Assembly: GCA_038239145.1 (NCBI GenBank)
Contig: JBBSFB010000009.1
Span: forward strand, 39,133-103,132
Source: PALSA-610 sp038239145
GTDB taxonomy: Bacteria; Actinomycetota; Acidimicrobiia; IMCC26256; PALSA-610
Length of the DNA: 64,000 bases
Direction of reading: 5' to 3'
Below the pieces are notes generated by a model. The model had not been told where the DNA came from, searched no databases, and worked only from the letters and a program-made list of their open reading frames with translations. The position numbers were made by a program, and so were the translations under genes. Below, piece after piece: positions 1-8,738 of this stretch; the first letter of the stretch is position 1, and each line of letters begins with the position of its first letter.

Positions 1-1026
1 GACGACGGTTCCGATCGCGAGCGGGCCGCTTTCGCGATGAAGGTGCACCACTCCGTCACCGACGGCGTGGGCGGGATGGAACTTCTCGCGCACTTCGTCG
101 ACCTGGTCCCCGACGCACGCGAACGACCCGACCACGAGCTTCCTGCCGTCCTGGCGCCGGACCACGCGCGTCCGTTCGACGTGTTGCGCTACTCGATCGA
201 CCACAGCCGCCGGCGCGCCCAGGGGATCGCGCAACGACTTCCCGGCACCGTAGTTCGCGCGGCCGGGAACACGGTCACGGATCCGGCGGGAACCGCGGCT
301 CAGGTATTGCGCACGACCCGATCGATCGCGCGCACGCTCGCCCCGGCGACGAGCCCGATGTCGAACGTCATGGTCGGACGCGGGCTCGGGCGCCGGCTCG
401 AGGTGTTCGACATCCCGCTCGACGACATCAAGCGCGTCGCCAAGGCCACCGAAGCCAGCCTCAACGACGTGTTCGTCGCCGCGGTCGTCGGCGGGGCCCG
501 CCGGTACCACGAACGTCACGGCGCTGCGCCGGTCGAACTCCGGATGACCTTGCCGATCAACCTGCGCCAGGGTGACGACGACGCGGGCGGCAACCGTTTC
601 GCCCCGGCGCGGTTCCCGGTCCCGACTGCGATCGACGACCCCCGCGCCCGGATCGCCGCCGTCGGCGCGCTCGTGAAGGAATGGCGGGCCGAGCCCGCAC
701 TCCAGATGACGAGCACCCTCGCCGGGATCCTCAATCGGCTGCCGACGTCGACGACGACCGCGCTCTTCGGCGGCATGCTCAAGTGCTGCGACTTCGTGAC
801 CTCGAACATCCCCGGCGCGCCCGTGCCCGTCTACGTCGGCGGCGCCAAGGTCGAGCGCCTGTACGCCTTCGCCCCGCCGGCCGGCGCCGCGTTCAACGTC
901 GCGCTCATCTCGCACTGTGACACGTGCTGCATCGGCGTGGTGATCGACACCGAGGCGGTCCCCGATCACGACGTGCTCCTGTCGTGCCTGCACGACGGAT
1001 TCGACGAAGTGTTGGCATTGGCCTGA
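1..1026 (+). CDS. WS/DGAT wax ester synthase / diacylglycerol acyltransferase, 5' truncated
   Basis: The reading frame is open to the left edge, so the N-terminus lies outside the window; 341 residues are visible of a family usually near 450-480. The acyltransferase motif HHSVTDG (HHxxxDG) lies at visible residues 16-22, followed later by the conserved region around SLNDVFVAAVVGG, the MTLPINLR segment, and a C-terminal block with SNIPGAPVPVY and a hydrophobic FNVALISH stretch. All are typical of WS/DGAT enzymes, which transfer acyl-CoA to fatty alcohols or diacylglycerol to make storage lipid. It is followed by serC after 16 bp, without an obvious functional link. The exact acceptor cannot be told from sequence. 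Confidence 0.9.
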   Translation, partial: DDGSDRERAAFAMKVHHSVTDGVGGMELLAHFVDLVPDARERPDHELPAVLAPDHARPFDVLRYSIDHSRRRAQGIAQRLPGTVVRAAGNTVTDPAGTAAQVLRTTRSIARTLAPATSPMSNVMVGRGLGRRLEVFDIPLDDIKRVAKATEASLNDVFVAAVVGGARRYHERHGAAPVELRMTLPINLRQGDDDAGGNRFAPARFPVPTAIDDPRARIAAVGALVKEWRAEPALQMTSTLAGILNRLPTSTTTALFGGMLKCCDFVTSNIPGAPVPVYVGGAKVERLYAFAPPAGAAFNVALISHCDTCCIGVVIDTEAVPDHDVLLSCLHDGFDEVLALA

Positions 1027-1042
1027 CCCCTAGCATTGGGCC

Positions 1043-2173
1043 ATGACCCAACGCTCGACCGCCGGCGATCTCACCCTTCCCCCCGAGCTGATGCCGAGTG
1101 ACGGACGGTTCGGGTCGGGTCCATCGAAGGTGCGCGACGAAGCCGTCGGCGCGCTCGCGGCCGTGGCCCACGGCTTCCTCGGCACGAGTCACCGCCGAGA
1201 CGGCGTCCGCTCCGTCGTCGGCGACGTGCGTCGGGGCCTGGCCGAACTGTTCGCACTCCCCGACGGCTACGAGGTCCTGCTCGGACTCGGAGGATCGACC
1301 CTGTTCTGGGACGCCGCGTCGTTCGGTCTGGTCGAACGGCGGAGCACGCACGTCGTCATCGGCGAGTTCTCGTTCAAGTTCGCCGAGGTCACCAGGGCCG
1401 CCCCTCACCTCGACGACCCCCAGATCTGCGAGACGGCACCCGGCGAGACCCCCGTACTGCCCGATCACATCGACGGCGACGTGTACGCGTATCCCCACAA
1501 CGAGACGTCGACGGGTGTCACGGTCGACGTGCATCGCCCGGCCGGCGACGCGCTTGTAGTCGTCGACGGCACGTCGGCCGCGGGTGGAATCCGCGTCGAG
1601 CCGGGTGCGTTCGACGTGTACTACTTCGCGCCGCAGAAGTGCTTCGCGAGCGACGGAGGCCTGTGGCTCGCGTTGTGCTCACCGGCCGCGCTGGCGCGCA
1701 TCGAACGACTCGAGGGAACGCGCTGGACACCGGCGTCGCTCGACCTCTCGATCGCGGTCGACAACTCCCGGCTCGAGCAGACGTACAACACGCCCGCGCT
1801 CGCCACGCTCTATCTGCTCGACCAGCAGGTGCGCTGGATGCTCGACAACGGCGGCTTCGAGTTCGCGGCGGGCCGTTGCGACCGTTCTGCGGCGACCGTG
1901 TATGACTGGGCCGACGGTCACCAGCACGCGTCGCCCTTCGTGAAGGACCCCGCGCACCGGAGCACTGTCACGGCAACGATCGACTTCGACGAACGTGTCG
2001 ACGCAACGAAGATCAGTGCCGCGCTGCGCGCGAACGGCATTGTCGACGTGGAGCCGTATCGCAAGCTCGGGCGCAATCAGCTCCGCATTGCGCTGTTCCC
2101 GGCGATCGAACCCGACGACGTCGCGATCCTGACCCGCGCGATCGACTTTCTGGTGGAGCGCGTGGCAGTCTGA
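1043..2173 (+). CDS. serC: Phosphoserine aminotransferase
   Basis: A 376-residue PLP-dependent class V aminotransferase that converts 3-phosphohydroxypyruvate and glutamate to phosphoserine in serine biosynthesis. The N-terminal stretch PSDGRFGSGPSKVR is the signature of the actinobacterial SerC branch, and the length matches that branch. The probable PLP lysine sits in FAPQKCFASDGG around residue 200. HNETSTGV and the C-terminal small domain (RKLGRNQLRIALFP) are also family-typical. The ATG start is used. The next gene starts 4 bp after the stop, so the two are probably cotranscribed. Confidence 0.95.
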   Translation: MTQRSTAGDLTLPPELMPSDGRFGSGPSKVRDEAVGALAAVAHGFLGTSHRRDGVRSVVGDVRRGLAELFALPDGYEVLLGLGGSTLFWDAASFGLVERRSTHVVIGEFSFKFAEVTRAAPHLDDPQICETAPGETPVLPDHIDGDVYAYPHNETSTGVTVDVHRPAGDALVVVDGTSAAGGIRVEPGAFDVYYFAPQKCFASDGGLWLALCSPAALARIERLEGTRWTPASLDLSIAVDNSRLEQTYNTPALATLYLLDQQVRWMLDNGGFEFAAGRCDRSAATVYDWADGHQHASPFVKDPAHRSTVTATIDFDERVDATKISAALRANGIVDVEPYRKLGRNQLRIALFPAIEPDDVAILTRAIDFLVERVAV

Positions 2174-2177
2174 CCGG

Positions 2178-2882
2178 ATGCTGCTACTGCACGAGGTCCA
2201 CACGGTTGTCGGCCGGAACGAGGACGAGTTCGAGAATGCGTTCCGGACCGGTTGGATGAACGGCCTCGGCAGCGGCGACGACGCCCGCCTCCTCTACTAC
2301 CTGAAGCTCGCGCACGGCACCGGGCGCGCGTATCACCACACCTCGATCACCGCCTTCGCGAACGGAGACGCGTACGAGCGTGTGGCCCGCCGCGTCCAGT
2401 CCGGCGACCTGCGCAGCTGGGCGGCCGACATCGACGGCATGCGCCACGAGGTGAAGGGCAAGATGTTGCTGCCGGTGGAGTGGTCGCCGATGAGCGATCT
2501 CGCTCTCGCGACTGTCCCGACCGACGGCCGCGAGCACGACCCCGTCCTCTACATGGAGGACAGCGCGTGGCCTTACGAGGCCAAGCTCGACACCTACCTC
2601 GAGAAGGCGCGCACGCACTACGCGCCCAGCCTCGACCAGCGCTCGGAACGGTCACTCCTGACGTTGCTCGGCGTGTTCCAAGCCGCGCTGGGTGCGCCGC
2701 GCCGCCGCGAGGTGATCCTGTGGCAACGCGTCGACTTCCCCGAGCGACTTCCGGGCCTGTTCACCCGCGAGCTCCCGAGTCAGGTCAAGGGCCCGGGCAC
2801 ATGGATGCACGACGCGCTCGAGGTTCGCGACGACTGGGAGAGCCGCCTGCTCCGCAGCGCTTCCTGGTCGCCAGTGGGCTGA
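2178..2882 (+). CDS. Conserved hypothetical protein, soluble, follows serC
   Basis: A 234-residue soluble protein with no signal peptide and no membrane segment. It begins MLLLHEVHTVVGRNEDEFE, a beginning like those of dimeric alpha-beta-barrel (NIPSNAP/EthD-like) proteins, and contains two similar-looking halves: the second resumes near ILWQRVDFPERLPGLF with a tryptophan-rich end (GTWMHDALEVRDDWES). The duplicated ferredoxin-like fold is inference; I do not recognise a catalytic motif. The ATG lies 4 bp after the serC stop, so it is probably translated from the same message, but serC tells nothing certain about its job. Confidence 0.75.
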   Translation: MLLLHEVHTVVGRNEDEFENAFRTGWMNGLGSGDDARLLYYLKLAHGTGRAYHHTSITAFANGDAYERVARRVQSGDLRSWAADIDGMRHEVKGKMLLPVEWSPMSDLALATVPTDGREHDPVLYMEDSAWPYEAKLDTYLEKARTHYAPSLDQRSERSLLTLLGVFQAALGAPRRREVILWQRVDFPERLPGLFTRELPSQVKGPGTWMHDALEVRDDWESRLLRSASWSPVG

Positions 2883-2898
2883 GGGAGCCGGTTCTCCC
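2883..2898. terminator. Possible bidirectional hairpin between convergent genes
   Basis: GGGAG at 2883-2887 pairs with CTCCC at 2894-2898 across a 6-base loop, directly after the stop of the rightward gene and just before the stop of the leftward lipoprotein gene. There is no T tract, so this would be a weak, non-canonical terminator. Confidence 0.3.
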
Positions 2899-2902
2899 GG
2901 GT

Positions 2903-3760
2903 TTACGAGAACTTGCTCGGGTACGGCCCGTCGTACGCGGTGCCGTCGAGCTTCCCGCCGAGGTTCGGGCACTCGCCGCTGAACACTCCCCATGCGCATG
3001 TGATCGAAGGTGCGATCCACGCGTGCACCATCCACACGTCGGTGAGGAGCGTCTTCGATCCACCGGCGGCGGCGCACTGTTGGCGCGTCGACTCTTCGCC
3101 GGCTACGACCACTCCGCCCTTGATGCAAAGGCCGCCGTTCGCGTTGTGCTGGTGCCAGCGGTCGTTCGGGCCCGCGAATCCGGGCGGCGGACCGTTGCTG
3201 TGCCACACGAGGTAGCTGAGCCCGACGATCTTCGAGTCGAGGCTCGTACCCGCGTACAAGAGCTCCGACGGGTGCGCGGGATCGAAGTGCGACGCGTATC
3301 CGATGTTGGTGTAGTGCGCGCCGATGCACGGCACGTACACGGTCGACATCATGTAGCCGGCGGCAATCGCCTGCTTCACGGTGGGGTACGTGGTCACGAC
3401 GGTCTTGGCCGCATCGAGCTGCGCGTCGAGCGTCGCCCGCTCCGCCTTCGTGAGCGGGAGCTGCGGCACCGCGCCCCGGCCCCCGTGCTCTTCGGCCGCG
3501 ACTGCGGCCGCGGTCTTGACCGCGGCGCTGCCACCGCCGCCCGCACCGACCTCGCCCGGTGAAGCCGGCGTCGGCGCCGCCTCTTCGCACGGCGACTTGG
3601 CCGCGACGGTCTTGACCCTCGCCGACGTCGGCGTCGGCTTCGGGGCGACCGTGGTCGCGCTCCCCGACGCCTTGCTGCTCGACCCGCCGCAACCGGCGAG
3701 AGCGAGCGCGATAAGCCCCGCGCCGATAACGACCTTGGGACTCCCGATCCGAGATGTCAT
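2903..3760 (-). CDS. Secreted lipoprotein of unknown function, cysteine-rich
   Basis: The start is placed at the ATG at 3760 because a strong GGGGGAG ribosome site precedes it; the frame itself stays open further upstream. The 285-residue product begins with a short basic stretch and hydrophobic helix ending in the lipobox LALAGC, then a Thr/Pro/Ala-rich linker to about residue 90. The mature domain is rich in His, Trp and paired Cys, including the stretches WHSNGPPPGF, WHQHNANGGLC and HAWIAPSITCAWGVFSGECP. Several such His/Cys positions could bind a metal or form disulfides, but I know no family function. It faces the previous gene convergently, with a 20 bp gap. Confidence 0.8.
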   Translation of the reverse strand: MTSRIGSPKVVIGAGLIALALAGCGGSSSKASGSATTVAPKPTPTSARVKTVAAKSPCEEAAPTPASPGEVGAGGGGSAAVKTAAAVAAEEHGGRGAVPQLPLTKAERATLDAQLDAAKTVVTTYPTVKQAIAAGYMMSTVYVPCIGAHYTNIGYASHFDPAHPSELLYAGTSLDSKIVGLSYLVWHSNGPPPGFAGPNDRWHQHNANGGLCIKGGVVVAGEESTRQQCAAAGGSKTLLTDVWMVHAWIAPSITCAWGVFSGECPNLGGKLDGTAYDGPYPSKFS

Positions 3761-4164
3761 TGGCTCCCCCGAGCTGCGTGTACTTCGCATCGTATGACCC
3801 CAGCGCGCTCGGCGGCGTGCGGGGCTACCTGCGCCCGGGCAGGCCCGTGTCGGCGAGCCGTACCCGTCTCGGACCGACCGGGTACGCGCCGGAGAGACGG
3901 AGGACTCGCCCGGACGACGCCAGGAGCGCAACCGTCGCCACTGGACCCGGGCCGCGAGCACCAGCCGGACGCCGCCGAGCACCCCGAACGACGCAGCCAC
4001 GGCGATCGCCGCGTGGGTGATCCGCCGACCGTCGAGCAGCTGGGCGCCACCCGCGACGAGCGACGCCCACGGGGCGATCACGAACAACGTCCGCAGCCTC
4101 ATCAGTCCCTTTGTGGCGGTCGGTTCCATATCGGACCGACGGGGAGTGACCTGAGTCGCCCGTA
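3761..4164 (-). other. 404-bp gap with a possible small membrane-protein remnant
   Basis: No convincing complete gene. On the minus strand an open frame from an ATG at 4129 encodes two clear hydrophobic helices (around LRTLFVIAPWASLVAGG and AAIAVAASFGVLGGVRLVLA) followed by a basic stretch, but it has no stop of its own and runs in frame into the lipoprotein start at 3760. The later part has a low-complexity Arg/Ser composition typical of non-coding translation, and a neighbouring frame ends at 3825. It could be a frameshifted two-helix membrane protein or chance. Confidence 0.3.
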
Positions 4165-5337
4165 CTACCCCAAGCTGGACGGGGCGCACTTCCCGGCCCG
4201 GCTCGCGATGCCGCTGGTACGCCGCCACTCGCGGATCACGTTCTGGTCGAGCCCGTTCGTCAGGTAACAGAACGAGAGACCCGTTTCGGGATCCGCCCAC
4301 GCGATCTGGCCGCCCGCGCCGTTGTGGCCGAAGGCACGCGCCGAAACGGTGTGGCCCATGCCCCGCGCCGCGGCGCGCCGGTCGTCGCCTGCGAGCACGA
4401 GACCGAGCGAACGGTTGGCAGGAGTGCCCATGTAGTCGGGCAGATGATTGCGCACGTTGGTGGTCACGTCGGCCAGGACTTCGGGCTTCCAGATGCCGAT
4501 CGGATCGTGCAACAACGCCTGGTAGTAGAGCGCGAGATCCGCCGCGTTCGACACCCCCCCGCCCCCGGGCACTCCGACAGCGCGGACCTCGGGGTGGTTG
4601 AAGGTCATCAACGCGTCGGCCGTCACCTCCGACAACGGGAGAGAACGGACTCCGATCGCCGCTTCCAACTCGTCGCCCGTCGGAGCCTCACCGGTGAGGA
4701 CGAGAGCGTTGATGTCGCCCTGGGCCGCAACCGGTACCCCGATCTGCAACGCGGTGAGCCCCAACGGGTCGAGAATCTGGGCGCGAATGAACTCTCGGAA
4801 GTCGGTACCAGTACAGCGCTCGATGATCTCCGCGAGCACCCAGTGCGCGGTCGTGGGGTGATACTCATAGCGCGTTCCCGGCTCCCAGTTGAGCCGCCAA
4901 CTCGCGAAACGTGCGAGCCGCTTGTCGCGGTCGTCCCAGTCGAGCGCACCGAACGGGGCGCGAGGGAAACCCGACGTGTGCAGCATCACCTGGGCAACGG
5001 TGATCGCGTCCTTGCCGTTCGCACCGAACTCGGGGATCAACGCGGCGACGGGGAGGGTGACGTCGAGCAAACCCTCGCCCATCAGGATCCATACTGCGCC
5101 CGCGACGACCGCCTTCGTGGCCGAGAACATGACGTAGCGCGACTCGGGGGGCACGGCACCGAACGAACGCCACACGTCGACCTTCCCGCCTCGCGCCAAC
5201 GCAAGCTGGCACGAAGGCAGTATCCCGTCATCGACGTCCTTTTGCACCCGGGCGAGTAACGCCTCGAGCGCTTCGGGGTCGATGCCGACGGCTGCGGGGT
5301 CGGCAACGGGGCTGCGGTCGTACGGCACGCTCGGCAT
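4165..5337 (-). CDS. Serine beta-lactamase-like hydrolase (class C / EstB family)
   Basis: A 390-residue product starting at the ATG at 5337. The serine-x-x-lysine catalytic motif is in MFSATKAV (about residue 85) and the YxN-like tyrosine in RYEYHPTTAHW. GHNGAGGQIAWADP near the C-terminus occupies the place of the KTG/HxG box. These are the marks of the beta-lactamase (PF00144) family of esterases and peptidases. There is no signal peptide, so a cytoplasmic esterase or amidase is more likely than antibiotic resistance. The frame remains open upstream through a DUF1905-like remnant, so a longer fusion product beginning further upstream cannot be excluded. Confidence 0.88.
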   Translation of the reverse strand: MPSVPYDRSPVADPAAVGIDPEALEALLARVQKDVDDGILPSCQLALARGGKVDVWRSFGAVPPESRYVMFSATKAVVAGAVWILMGEGLLDVTLPVAALIPEFGANGKDAITVAQVMLHTSGFPRAPFGALDWDDRDKRLARFASWRLNWEPGTRYEYHPTTAHWVLAEIIERCTGTDFREFIRAQILDPLGLTALQIGVPVAAQGDINALVLTGEAPTGDELEAAIGVRSLPLSEVTADALMTFNHPEVRAVGVPGGGGVSNAADLALYYQALLHDPIGIWKPEVLADVTTNVRNHLPDYMGTPANRSLGLVLAGDDRRAAARGMGHTVSARAFGHNGAGGQIAWADPETGLSFCYLTNGLDQNVIREWRRTSGIASRAGKCAPSSLG

Positions 5338-5571
5338 GCCCGGCGATGCTACGAGGTCCGCCGGCGACGGGACACTCTCCGGGATCCGGGCCTTTTGGGC
5401 GCGCCGGTTCTCGATCGTCTTATCGATGCGCCGGGCGCGCGTCACGGCGGCCTTCGCGCGGATCTCGGCGCTGACCGCCAGCATGAACCGGGCGCCTGTC
5501 GTCGCGACGCTGCTCCGGTAGGTGTGCCCATTGATCGTGACGCGCACCACGAGAGGCGGGAAAGGCTCCCC
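5338..5571 (-). pseudogene. DUF1905-family remnant with an internal deletion
   Basis: In the same frame as, and directly upstream of, the beta-lactamase-like gene lies a stretch containing VRVTINGHTYRSSVA and ARFMLAVSAEIRAKA. These match the middle of DUF1905/YdeI-type proteins. It then jumps to VTRARRIDKTIE, which matches the far C-terminal helix (the 'ETRARRIEK' region) of the same family. The 60-80 residues normally in between are missing, and the first 30-40 residues are not in frame. This looks like a decayed gene, perhaps left as an N-terminal extension of the downstream hydrolase. Family assignment is from memory of the consensus. Confidence 0.55.
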
Positions 5572-5713
5572 ATCATGCGTGGATTGTCCCGAGAGTGGAC
5601 ATGGACGACGCGCCGCCACCCTGGACCGTCGTTGGCCTGACCCGCGTGGCATCGACGCCGGCTCGGCCGCCGTGCGCGGGCGTCATCATCAACGGTGTGT
5701 GCGTCATCGTGAT

Positions 5714-6275
5714 CTAGCGGTGGAACTCGACGCGTGTGACGGGAAAACGCATGATGCGCCGGCGCGTGCCCGGGCTCAGCTCGCCGAGCTCGAAGGTCGC
5801 GCGCGCCACGCGCCGGGCGCGGCCCGTGACGACCTCGTACCGCAAGCAATTCCCGAGTCGTTTGACGGGTTCACGCGACGCGATCGCGAAACCGTTGAGG
5901 TGGAGCTGCCGGTGGATCTCGACGAGCGTCATCGGACGCGCGTTGCGGGCCAGGATCGCCAGCACCCCCGAACGCAGGTTTGCCCATCAGGGATCGGCCT
6001 CTCGCCGCGACAGGCGGTATCGGCGGCGGGCCACCACGACGCGTGAGCCGGAACCCGTGCACGATGTCCTTGCCATCGATGCTCGGCCACATGACCACGC
6101 GCAGTTCGGCAAGTTGGGTGCGCACATCGGCAAGCTCGTCTGACAGCGCCCGCTGCGCGTTGTCGAGTTCGGTCGCGCGATCGAACAGAACCTCGCACTC
6201 CACACTCAGAGCCGCGTAGACGTGAGGCTCGTGCGGTAGACGCCGATGTCGCGTCGGGTACTTGGCGGCAGTCAT
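5714..6275 (-). pseudogene. Small coiled-coil plus winged-helix-like gene, frameshifted
   Basis: From an ATG at 6275, preceded by GGGGGAG, one frame encodes about 80 residues with a helical segment (FDRATELDNAQRALSDELAD) and then WPSIDGKDIVHGFRLTRRGG. The coding signal then moves to a second frame, which holds WANLRSGVLAILARNARPMT and LVEIHRQLHLNGF, a winged-helix-like sequence ending at 5714. The second frame is separated from the first by a one-base shift near 6000 and an in-frame TGA at 5987-5989. The simplest reading is one gene broken by a frameshift. Two separate small ORFs, the second from a GTG near 5968, are the alternative. Confidence 0.45.
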
Positions 6276-6390
6276 ACATGCTCCCCCGGGTGGGAACCAA
6301 CGGGGGAAGCGTTCGTTAACTGCGAACGTGGCGACGCCCTGCGCCACGTACCCCGTGGGGGACGCCGGTGTCGGCACCCCAAGCGGGGCC

Positions 6391-8469
6391 TCAGTTCGGC
6401 GGGCGAACCTCGGTGGGCGGCATGTCGACGATCGAACCGTCGACCTCACGCTCGACCGGCTCGTCGGTCGGCGTATCGCCCTTGCCGTCGGGGTGGCGCA
6501 AGCCGTTCAATCCCCTGCCGTTGCCGTTGCCCAGCGTCCGCATCAGCGTCGCCGCGAGACCCTCGATGGCGCCGCCGCCGCCCGCGACCAAGACCTCGGG
6601 CACGACCGTGATGTGACCGTCGGCCACCGCGTTCGCGACCGCGACGAGCGCGGTCGCGCTCTGGCCGAGGGCTTCGGTCTGAGCCTGGAAACCGGCGGCG
6701 CGTGCGAGACCGAGGGCCTCGGTGGCTTTCGCTTCGGCCAGCCCGATCGCCTGGGTCTTGGAGGCTTCCGCTTCACCGGTGAGCCGGACGAACGCGGCTT
6801 CGCCTCGCGCCTGCGCCTCGCGCGCCTGGGCTTCGTTGTTCTTGATCTCGATACCGACTGCGGACTGCGCGAGCTGGGCCTGCATGTCGGCCGTGCCTTT
6901 CGCCTTCTCCCGCTCGACGCGCGCGACCTCTGCCCGCTCCTCCTCCGCGTACGTCGTCTTCTCCTGGTTCGCGATCTCTCGTTTGGTCAGCACCTCGACG
7001 AGTTCGTCGGGGAAGTCGACGTCCTGGATGTACACCCCGCGCGTCTCGACGTCGTATGCAGCGAGGTACGTGCGGATCGCATCCAGCGCGCTCGCCTGCA
7101 CCTGCGGTCGGGTCTCGATGAAACGCACGGCTTCCAGGTTCTGGATCGTGTTGCGGAAGTGGTTGCCGACCGCGGCCTGCAGCACCTCGTTCACGAGATT
7201 CTGCATCGTGCCGACCATCGAGATCACCTTCGGCGCGCGCGTGTCGGGGACGTGGATCTGCACCTGCAGGTCGATCTTGAACACGAAACCCTCGCGGCTC
7301 TTCGCTTCGATGGGCGACAGGTGCGCGTCGAGGTTGTGCGCGGTCGAGACCGCCTCGGCCCAGTTCAACGTCAGGATCGACGTGGGCACGATCTCCGCCG
7401 CGTACACACGCGGGTTGATCGGGTACTTGCCGGTCCGGAGCGGCTCGCTCCAGATCCCGCGGTGACCAGGATGCACGATGGAGCCGAACTTGAACTCCTC
7501 GCCCGACGTGTCGAGCGTGGGCAGACCCACGTAGGCCTTGATGACCGCGACCTCGCCCTGGTTGACGATGAGCATCGGCACCATCTCGACGCGCGTCAGG
7601 AACGGATTCAGCAGATAGGCGCCGTACAGCAACGGGTCGTGTTGCAACCCGATGTGACCGCCCGCCTCCAAGAATCGTTGGAAGTCCTGGTAGTTGTTGT
7701 GCAGGTCGTTCTTCGATCCCATCAGTACTTCGATGACCTCGGAGTCCTGCAACGCCTGCGTTCCCTGCTCCATGCGGGCGATGTCGTCGTAACCGCCGAG
7801 GCGGCTCGCGATGTCGCCCGACGGCAACGGCGGGCCCTCGAGCGTCGTGACGATCCCGATCATGTCCTGCGGGCCCCGCGGCGCGATGACCACCACTTGC
7901 AACTGTTCGGGCGCGAGCCCGAACGACTCGGGACCCAACATCCCGCCCGCGGCCTTGGCCCGGACCGACACGTCGGGCGACACGGGGAGTCCGTAGACCT
8001 TGCGCGACGTGACAACGAGGAACGCGACCGGGTGGATCGGGACCAACGTGCCCGGCGTGAGCACCGGGCGTTGCACACCCTTTTGGCCGCCGCCGGAGAT
8101 GAACTTCTCGAGCGAGGAGAAGTTCTCGAACTCCGGCTTGTAGATCGCGCTCTTGGCGCCGATCGGCAGTGGCGTGCCGACCTGCGCGATCACGACGCCG
8201 ATCTCACCGGCGGGCACTTGCACCCAGGGGAACTTCTTGACCCCGAAGACGGGCCACAACTTGAACCGGAGCCCCGGCGTCAGCAGCTCGGCTTGGAAGC
8301 CAGCCTCGCCGCGGAGCGCGATCGGGTTGTCCGAGGGCAGCTTCTTGAACGAGAAGCGCTTTTGGACAAGACCGACTTCGGTCGGGCCGATCGTGTGGAA
8401 CGACCGCAGCGCGATGAGCACCACGATCACGACGATCAGCACAACCAAGACGACGACTGCGAGCGACAT
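6391..8469 (-). CDS. Large SPFH/flotillin-like membrane-anchored protein
   Basis: The start is the ATG at 8469, preceded by GAGGAGG. The 692-residue product has one N-terminal transmembrane helix (residues about 2-22), then a long SPFH/band-7 region, with VQIHVPDTRAPKVISMVG and ETRGVYIQDVDFPDELVEVL typical of the core. An Ala/Glu-rich coiled coil follows (about residues 510-630, REAQARGEAAFVRLTGEAEA), with a short acidic tail. Flotillin-like proteins assemble as membrane scaffolds. At 692 residues it is longer than usual flotillins (about 450-500), the extra sequence lying between the TM helix and the SPFH core. No NfeD partner is adjacent. Confidence 0.85.
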   Translation of the reverse strand: MSLAVVVLVVLIVVIVVLIALRSFHTIGPTEVGLVQKRFSFKKLPSDNPIALRGEAGFQAELLTPGLRFKLWPVFGVKKFPWVQVPAGEIGVVIAQVGTPLPIGAKSAIYKPEFENFSSLEKFISGGGQKGVQRPVLTPGTLVPIHPVAFLVVTSRKVYGLPVSPDVSVRAKAAGGMLGPESFGLAPEQLQVVVIAPRGPQDMIGIVTTLEGPPLPSGDIASRLGGYDDIARMEQGTQALQDSEVIEVLMGSKNDLHNNYQDFQRFLEAGGHIGLQHDPLLYGAYLLNPFLTRVEMVPMLIVNQGEVAVIKAYVGLPTLDTSGEEFKFGSIVHPGHRGIWSEPLRTGKYPINPRVYAAEIVPTSILTLNWAEAVSTAHNLDAHLSPIEAKSREGFVFKIDLQVQIHVPDTRAPKVISMVGTMQNLVNEVLQAAVGNHFRNTIQNLEAVRFIETRPQVQASALDAIRTYLAAYDVETRGVYIQDVDFPDELVEVLTKREIANQEKTTYAEEERAEVARVEREKAKGTADMQAQLAQSAVGIEIKNNEAQAREAQARGEAAFVRLTGEAEASKTQAIGLAEAKATEALGLARAAGFQAQTEALGQSATALVAVANAVADGHITVVPEVLVAGGGGAIEGLAATLMRTLGNGNGRGLNGLRHPDGKGDTPTDEPVEREVDGSIVDMPPTEVRPPN

Positions 8470-8738
8470 TGTGATTGCCTCCTCGGACCACCCAGGGTCA
8501 TGTCGGCCGGCCGGCCGTGCACGAGTAGGTGTCGGACCAGGGTCCGCCGTCATTATGCGCCCGCACGGTGCGTGGTCGGGCCCTCAGACGGATCGGGGCA
8601 AGCGCTCCCGCCAGTTTCGGAGCTTTTCGGCGAGTTGCGCCTCGCCGAACCCGTCCTGTGCGGCATACCCGTGCGCGAGGTACCACGCACCCGCGACATC
8701 GTTCGTGACCGCATCGTTCGCGACCAGATCGTTCCCGA
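8470..8738. other. 269-bp intergenic region, no gene seen
   Basis: This stretch holds the upstream region of the SPFH gene, with its ribosome site at the left end and a GC-rich self-complementary run around 8505-8518. Open frames crossing it on either strand lack start sites and coding-like composition. Nothing else is supported. Confidence 0.5.
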
